From Carboxydocella sporoproducens DSM 16521 (GTDB lineage: Bacteria; Bacillota; GCA-003054495; Carboxydocellales; Carboxydocellaceae): a DNA stretch of 64,000 nt. Of this stretch, positions 59,227 through 64,000 are shown piece after piece. Position 1 is the first letter of the stretch; each line of letters opens with the position of its first letter. The notes under the pieces are model-generated. The model was not told where the DNA came from, ran no database searches, and saw nothing but the letters and a program-made list of their open reading frames with translations. Both the position numbers and the translations under genes were made by a program. The stretch is taken from the NCBI RefSeq assembly GCF_900167165.1, contig NZ_FUXM01000009.1, forward strand, positions 1 to 64,000, written 5' to 3'.

Positions 59227-62210
59227 AAGCATGCTTGCAGTTTAGACAAATTCAGTTCATTCATTGTTTTGACTACCAGATCCGCTGCCGGGAGAGTTGC
59301 CTTATCGCCTACACCGACCGCTACCATCCCGGCAGCCTTGATAGCAGCAATCCCGGCTGCAGCATCCTCGATTCCCAGACAGTTTCCCCCATGCACCTGC
59401 AGCTGTTCGGCAGCGGTCAGGAAAATCTCCGGATCGGGTTTGCCTTTTTTTACTGCGCCCGCATCTACAATTACATCAAAATACCGGGTCAGTTGCAGTT
59501 TCTCCAGCACCAGCGGCGCATTTTTGCTGGCTGAAGCCAGAGCGATCTTGATCCCATGAGCCTTCAACTCCTGCAGCAGGGCCAGCACCCCTGGTGCCAC
59601 CGCCGCCGGCGTTAGCTGCTCTAGCAGCTCCAGATAATACCGGTTTTTCCTGGCGATCCACTCTTCCTTTTCCGCTTCCGCCGCGGTTTTGCCATTGGCC
59701 TGCAGGATAATCTCCAGGGATTCCTTGCGGCCAATCCCTTTCAGCTGTTCATTCAGGGCCCGGTCAAAGGCCAGCCCCAGCTCCTCGGCCAGCCGCTTCC
59801 AGGCCAGGTAGTGGTATTCGGCGGTATCAGTGATTACCCCATCCAGGTCAAAAATCACCGCCTCCAGGCGGGGCTTGATACTGACCGCCACCGGCCGACC
59901 AGCGAGCAGCTGCAGCTCCTGCTGTCGATGGTAGATGGTCAGGGGTTCTCCTGTCAGTAAAGTATAGACTGCCTCTTCGGCTGTCACCTGCACCTGCAAC
60001 AGGCGGTGCTGGAACCGGACTTTGAAGCTATAGCCCTCCCATTTCTCCGGTATAATGGGATTAAAGTAAAGCTTGCCGTCATATTCCCGCATGCCGCCAA
60101 AACCGCAGACCAGGGCCAGGCGGGCCCCGGCCATGGCCGCCATATGCAGACCATCCTTGACATTGCCATGGTAATCATCCAGATCTAGGCGGGCGGTCTG
60201 CATAAAATAATGATAAGCCTTGTCCTTGTACCCGATCTCAGCCGCCATGATGCTGTAAATACAGGGCGAGAGAGATGAATCATGGGTGGTCAGGGGCTCG
60301 TAATAATCATAGTTGCGCTTTTTCTCCGCCAGGGAGAAACGGTTGCCCTGCAGGAAGAGGGCCAGTACCACATCAGCCTGCTTCAGCACCTGATGGCGAT
60401 AAATCACCAGGGGGTGATAGTGGAGCAACAAGGGGTATTTATCAGCCGGAGTGCCGGCAAAATCCCAGACCGCCTTGTCCAGGAAGGAATCATCCTGGGC
60501 CAGAATGCCCAGTTCTTCATCATAGGGAAGGTACATAAGCCCGGCTGCTCGCTGCCATGCCGCCACTTCCTCAGGCTGAAGCCCGATTTTGGCCGCCAGG
60601 ACCTGGTACTGCTCCGGATATTCCCTCTGCAGCCAGTTCGCCATGCGGGCAGCGAACTCCAGATGGTCTTTGGCCATCAGGTTGGTATAGGCGTTGTTAT
60701 TGACAATGGCGGTATACTCATCCGGGCCGGTTACCCCGTTGATACAGAAGCGGTTGCCTTTTCTGGGGATATAATCTCCCAGGTCGACCCAGAACCGGGC
60801 GGTTTCAAACAGCATTTCCGCCCCGGCCTGCAGGAAAAACTCCAGATCCCCGGTGGCCTGCAGATATTTTTTCAGGGCATAGATGACGGCAGCATTGATA
60901 TGATACTGGGCAGTACCGGCCGGATAGTAAGCGGAAGTCTCTTCCCCATCAATGGTCCGCCAGGGGAAGAGGGCCCCCCGCTGGGACATTTGCCGGGCCC
61001 GCTCCCGGGCTTTGTTCAGAATGTGATAGCGATAGGCCAGCAGCGACCGGGCAATTTCCGGACTGGTATAGAGGAAAAAGGGCAGAATATAGATTTCCGT
61101 ATCCCAAAAATAGTGGCCTTCGTAGCCTTCACCAGTCAGACCTTTGGCTCCGATATTGGTCCTGCCATCCCGGCCAGCGGATTGCAGCAGCTGGAAGGCA
61201 TTGAAACGCAGTCCCTGCTGCAGGGCGGCATCCCCTTTAATTTCAATATCTGCTACTTGCCAAAAAGCAGCCAGATACTGGCGTTGCTCCTCTGCCAGGG
61301 CAGTAAAGCCGAGGTTCCTGGCTTCCTCTACAGTTGCCTGAGCGCGAGTCAGCAATTCCCCTTCCGGATAATCCCGGGAGGTATAATAGGCCAAATATTT
61401 CTCCAGTCTCACTTTTTCCCCCTGCTTCACCGGCAGGGTATAGCGAAAGCCCACCAGTTGTTCTGCTTCAACCTTTTCCCGCTTTCCTTCCCGGCTGGCC
61501 TCTATCGCATTTTCCATAGCACAGACCAGGGCAAAGGCGGTAGTTTTGGTTCGTTGACGGAGGGCGGCAAAGTCACCCTCAGCCCCTTTCCCTTCTGTCA
61601 TAAGGACCTGGCCCTGAAAACCGGAACCGGTGCGGGGATCCCCCTTGCTGACCTGGTTGCGCACGTCTCCATTCAGAGCGGAGATAAAGGTAATTTCCCC
61701 ATTAAAGTTGAGAGCTTCCACTTCACAGGTCAGAGCCGCCAGGTGTTTACGTTGTAATGATACCAGACGTTGAAAGCGCAAGCGTACCTGCTGGCCTGCA
61801 GGGGCCTCCCAGGTCACCTCACGGGTAAGCAAACCGGTCTTTAAATCCAGTTCCCGCCGGTAAGCCAGAATGCGCCCACGAAAGAGACTGAAAGGCTGGT
61901 CATCCACCAATACCTGCATGATTTTGCCATCGGTTACATTCAGCATGGTTTGCCGGTTTCTGGCATAACCATAAGCTTCTTCCCCGTAAATAATGGGCTC
62001 TGAATCAAAAAAACCATTCAGATAGGTGCCATTCACCGAGGTCCCTTCCGGGCCCTCATAGCCTTCTTCAAAATTTCCCCGCATCCCGATATAGCCATTG
62101 CCGGTGGCGAAGATGGATTCATTGCGCAGATTATCTTCAGGTCGGAATCTCTCTTCAATGATCTTCCATTCATCGAGGGGGTAAATTGGTGTTGCTGTCT
62201 GTTGTTTCAT
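59211..62210 (-). CDS. GH65 disaccharide phosphorylase fused to beta-phosphoglucomutase
   Basis: A 999-residue two-enzyme fusion. Residues 1-770 are a glycoside hydrolase family 65 phosphorylase (trehalose, maltose, kojibiose or nigerose type): NGYIGMRGNFEEGYEGPEGT, GEGYEGHYFWDTEIYILPFF and the catalytic Glu near 498 in GVTGPDEYTAIVNNNAY. Residues about 782-990 are an HAD beta-phosphoglucomutase: VIFDLDGVITDTAEYHY, KIALASASKN, KKGKPDPEIFL and GIEDAAAGIAAIKAAG. Phosphorolysis gives beta-glucose-1-phosphate, which the second domain turns into glucose-6-phosphate. It is preceded by the PfkB gene (one base gap). Confidence 0.92.
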   Translation of the reverse strand: MKQQTATPIYPLDEWKIIEERFRPEDNLRNESIFATGNGYIGMRGNFEEGYEGPEGTSVNGTYLNGFFDSEPIIYGEEAYGYARNRQTMLNVTDGKIMQVLVDDQPFSLFRGRILAYRRELDLKTGLLTREVTWEAPAGQQVRLRFQRLVSLQRKHLAALTCEVEALNFNGEITFISALNGDVRNQVSKGDPRTGSGFQGQVLMTEGKGAEGDFAALRQRTKTTAFALVCAMENAIEASREGKREKVEAEQLVGFRYTLPVKQGEKVRLEKYLAYYTSRDYPEGELLTRAQATVEEARNLGFTALAEEQRQYLAAFWQVADIEIKGDAALQQGLRFNAFQLLQSAGRDGRTNIGAKGLTGEGYEGHYFWDTEIYILPFFLYTSPEIARSLLAYRYHILNKARERARQMSQRGALFPWRTIDGEETSAYYPAGTAQYHINAAVIYALKKYLQATGDLEFFLQAGAEMLFETARFWVDLGDYIPRKGNRFCINGVTGPDEYTAIVNNNAYTNLMAKDHLEFAARMANWLQREYPEQYQVLAAKIGLQPEEVAAWQRAAGLMYLPYDEELGILAQDDSFLDKAVWDFAGTPADKYPLLLHYHPLVIYRHQVLKQADVVLALFLQGNRFSLAEKKRNYDYYEPLTTHDSSLSPCIYSIMAAEIGYKDKAYHYFMQTARLDLDDYHGNVKDGLHMAAMAGARLALVCGFGGMREYDGKLYFNPIIPEKWEGYSFKVRFQHRLLQVQVTAEEAVYTLLTGEPLTIYHRQQELQLLAGRPVAVSIKPRLEAVIFDLDGVITDTAEYHYLAWKRLAEELGLAFDRALNEQLKGIGRKESLEIILQANGKTAAEAEKEEWIARKNRYYLELLEQLTPAAVAPGVLALLQELKAHGIKIALASASKNAPLVLEKLQLTRYFDVIVDAGAVKKGKPDPEIFLTAAEQLQVHGGNCLGIEDAAAGIAAIKAAGMVAVGVGDKATLPAADLVVKTMNELNLSKLQACFTGVR

Positions 62211-62211
62211 C

Positions 62212-63465
62212 TCAACTTTCGCTCCCTGTCTTGCCTTGTAAGAAAGAAGTCAGTGTTTCCAGGGCTTCGGCTGCTTCCGGGCCGTCGGCATACAGAGTTA
62301 CCTGTTCCCCTGGTCGCACCCCCAGCACCATCACCCCGAGAATACTTTTGGCATCCACCAGTTTATTCTGGTAGCCTATTTTCAATAACGCCTCATATTT
62401 TCCGGCTGTTTGGACAAATAGAGCGGCGCTTCTTCCCAGCAGCCCTTCCGGCAGTTCAACAGTCACCTGACGAATGTAGTCCGCACTGGTTACAGGAGCT
62501 GCTGCCAGTTCTGCCTCCACCTCCGCCCGGGTGGGTATAGCAGCAATTGCCCCCGGCCGGGTAGTGGTCAGCGCCCCTACCCGGTTGGCAAAGGTCAGGA
62601 CCTCCTGCCACTCCCCTTCAGTTAATCCGGACAGTTGACGTCCGGTTACCAGCATTTCCTCCAGCCGGGTGAGAAAAGCCGCCCAGAAGGCATCTCCAGC
62701 CCCGGTGGTATCAATGGCCGTCACCTCAAACCCATTCAGCTGCAGTACCTGCTCCCGGCTGCAGAGCAAGGCGCCTTTCGCTCCCAGGGTTACCACCACC
62801 AGACGGGGGCCAGCAGCCAGCAGCTGCTGGCAGGCCGCCTCCCGGTTCTCCCCCGCATGGCCAGCAAGAAACTCCAGTTCTTCTTCACTGACCTTGACCA
62901 GGTCAGCCAGTGGCAGGACTGCCAGGATCCGCTCCCGGGCCATTTCAGCTGAAGGCCAGAGGTTGAGGCGGAGATTAGGATCAAAAGCAACTAACGCCCC
63001 CAGCTCTTTAGCCCGTTTTACCGCTGCCAGAGTGGCAGAAGCAGCCGGCTCGCTAATCAACGTGACAGAACCAAAGTGGACAATCCGGGCCCGGGCTAGT
63101 AGGTCCTGCCGGATTTCCTCGGGCCGAAGCAGCATATCGGCACTGGGACGGCGGTAAAAGAGGAAATCCCGCTCCCCGTCAGCCCGCAGAGAAACAAAGG
63201 CCAGGCCGGTGTTGGCCTCCTCGGAAAACAGCATTCCGCTGGTATCAACCCCCAATTCCGCCAGGGTTTTCTCCAGGAAGCGGCCGAATTCATCAGCTCC
63301 CACTTTGCCAATAAAGGCCGCTTTACCCCCCAGTTTGGCAATCCCGGCAGCTACATTAGCGGGAGCTCCTCCGGCTTTTTTACTGAAGGTTTCCACATCC
63401 CGCAGGGCCTGGCCTAACACTGTGGGCACAAAATCTATTAAAGCCTCGCCGATACAAACTATCAT
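62212..63465 (-). CDS. PfkB-family sugar kinase fused to a Crh-like HPr domain
   Basis: A 417-residue protein. Residues 1-320 are a PfkB/fructokinase: CIGEALIDFVPT, KKAGGAPANVAAGIAKLGG, VAFDPNLRLNLW and the catalytic IDTTGAGDAFWAAFL. Residues about 332-409 are an HPr domain (VTVELPEGLLGRSAALFVQT, VDAKSILGVMVLGVRPGEQV). The PTS histidine (His15 of HPr) is Leu343 in GLLGRSA, but the Ser46 site is kept at Ser374 (AKSILG), exactly 31 residues on. That is the pattern of Crh, which is phosphorylated only by HPr kinase. No frameshift separates the two domains. It is placed between a MalK-type ATPase and the GH65 fusion. Confidence 0.9.
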   Translation of the reverse strand: MIVCIGEALIDFVPTVLGQALRDVETFSKKAGGAPANVAAGIAKLGGKAAFIGKVGADEFGRFLEKTLAELGVDTSGMLFSEEANTGLAFVSLRADGERDFLFYRRPSADMLLRPEEIRQDLLARARIVHFGSVTLISEPAASATLAAVKRAKELGALVAFDPNLRLNLWPSAEMARERILAVLPLADLVKVSEEELEFLAGHAGENREAACQQLLAAGPRLVVVTLGAKGALLCSREQVLQLNGFEVTAIDTTGAGDAFWAAFLTRLEEMLVTGRQLSGLTEGEWQEVLTFANRVGALTTTRPGAIAAIPTRAEVEAELAAAPVTSADYIRQVTVELPEGLLGRSAALFVQTAGKYEALLKIGYQNKLVDAKSILGVMVLGVRPGEQVTLYADGPEAAEALETLTSFLQGKTGSES

Positions 63466-63480
63466 TAGCAGTCCCCCGCT

Positions 63481-64000
63481 TTACAAAATCGCTTCTTCGG
63501 TTTCTTTATCAAAGGCATGCATTTTGTTCATATCAATGGCCAGCCGTACTTTTTCCCCGGCCCGATACTGGGAACGGCCATCCAGGCGGGCGGTAAAGTT
63601 ATGGGTGTCGGCAGAAAGATAGAGATAAGTTTCAGCCCCCATCAGTTCTACCACATCAATGACCGCTTCCACCTGGCTGTGAGGATATGCTTCCAGCACC
63701 ACCGCCTCATCGTGAATGTCCTCGGGCCGGATCCCGAAAATTATCCGCTGATTAATATACTTCTGCAATTTTTCCCCTTTCCCCTGGGGCACTGCCAGCT
63801 CGAAATTACCGAAATTCAGGGAGACCGTCTCACCTTCCAGTTTAACGGTACATTCCAGGAAATTCATGGCCGGAGAACCGATAAACCCGGCAACAAATTT
63901 ATTACAGGGATGGTGATAGAGATTTAAAGGTGTATCCACCTGCTGGATCACCCCATCCTTCATCACCACAATGCGGTCACCCATGGTCATCGCTTCCGTC
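63481..64000 (-). CDS. MalK/UgpC-type sugar ABC transporter ATPase (C-terminal part)
   Basis: The C-terminal 170 residues or so, reading from the window edge: [20 protein letters not shown] (end of the ATPase domain, after the H-loop), [18 protein letters not shown], then a TOBE regulatory domain with [31 protein letters not shown] and [15 protein letters not shown]. This is typical of shared ATPases for disaccharide/oligosaccharide importers (MsmK/UgpC). The ATPase core lies outside the window. It precedes the PfkB fusion by 15 bases, so imported sugar is probably processed by the next two gene products. Confidence 0.93.
   Translation of the reverse strand, partial: TEAMTMGDRIVVMKDGVIQQVDTPLNLYHHPCNKFVAGFIGSPAMNFLECTVKLEGETVSLNFGNFELAVPQGKGEKLQKYINQRIIFGIRPEDIHDEAVVLEAYPHSQVEAVIDVVELMGAETYLYLSADTHNFTARLDGRSQYRAGEKVRLAIDMNKMHAFDKETEEAIL

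Noticed and set aside
60282-61757. 491-codon plus-strand frame across the GH65 gene
   Set aside because: Antisense to a well-conserved phosphorylase; the peptide has no domain and the frame mirrors codon bias.

Overview
The window looks like chromosome from an endospore-forming, flagellated Gram-positive bacterium of the Clostridia/Peptococcia type with an S-layer. Support for this: a SpoIIID gene and a SpoIIQ-like gene, an mbl-flgF/flgG block laid out as in Bacillus, a glmS ribozyme, seven proteins with S-layer homology (SLH) domains, and a CsaB pyruvyl transferase that makes the cell-wall ligand for SLH domains. Coding sequence is GC-moderate except for one AT-rich island. A genus such as Carboxydocella or a relative is only a guess. 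No rRNA, tRNA or CRISPR array was seen.

Layout. 1-1000: edge fragment and a Phd/ParE toxin-antitoxin pair. 1009-7277 (minus): cdaA-cdaR-FAD dehydrogenase-glmM-glmS, which joins c-di-AMP synthesis to aminosugar supply, with a self-cleaving glmS ribozyme in front of glmS. 7387-8846 (plus): two DUF881 membrane proteins. 8928-15743 (minus): SLH metalloprotease, TagO, FabZ, TagA, an LCP ligase, a small anchored coiled-coil protein and CsaB, i.e. synthesis, attachment and pyruvylation of a secondary cell-wall polymer. 16365-21521: UDP-sugar dehydrogenase, two glycosyltransferases and a divergent O-antigen-ligase-type protein, driven by two overlapping divergent promoters. 21515-24652: SLH subtilase. 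24731-30756: a TetR-controlled TolC/RND/adaptor efflux operon. 30865-34034: a decapeptide-repeat protein and a large SLH protein. 34137-44213: a polysaccharide cluster (polymerases/ligases, glycosyltransferases, priming transferase), partly AT-rich. 44324-46622: a decaying group II intron carrying a second decayed group II intron, placed directly behind the terminator of the probable major S-layer gene (46652-49147). 49356-57438: two small SLH proteins, an LCP-like secreted protein, flgJ-like, flgG, flgF, an SLH protein, mbl and spoIIID. 57556-59134: a methyltransferase and a SpoIIQ-like M23 protein. 59211-64000: a sugar operon with a GH65-beta-phosphoglucomutase fusion, a PfkB kinase fused to a Crh-like HPr domain, and a MalK-type ATPase cut by the window end.

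Most of the window serves the cell envelope: precursors (GlmM/GlmS), polymer synthesis (TagO, TagA, glycosyltransferases), attachment (LCP), pyruvylation (CsaB), and the SLH proteins that bind the finished polymer. The observations most worth following are the PfkB-HPr fusion lacking the PTS histidine, the 15-copy decapeptide-repeat protein with its own strong promoter, the nested group II introns behind the S-layer gene, the tandemly enlarged FlgG, and the TetR/RND/TolC operon in an S-layer Gram-positive.
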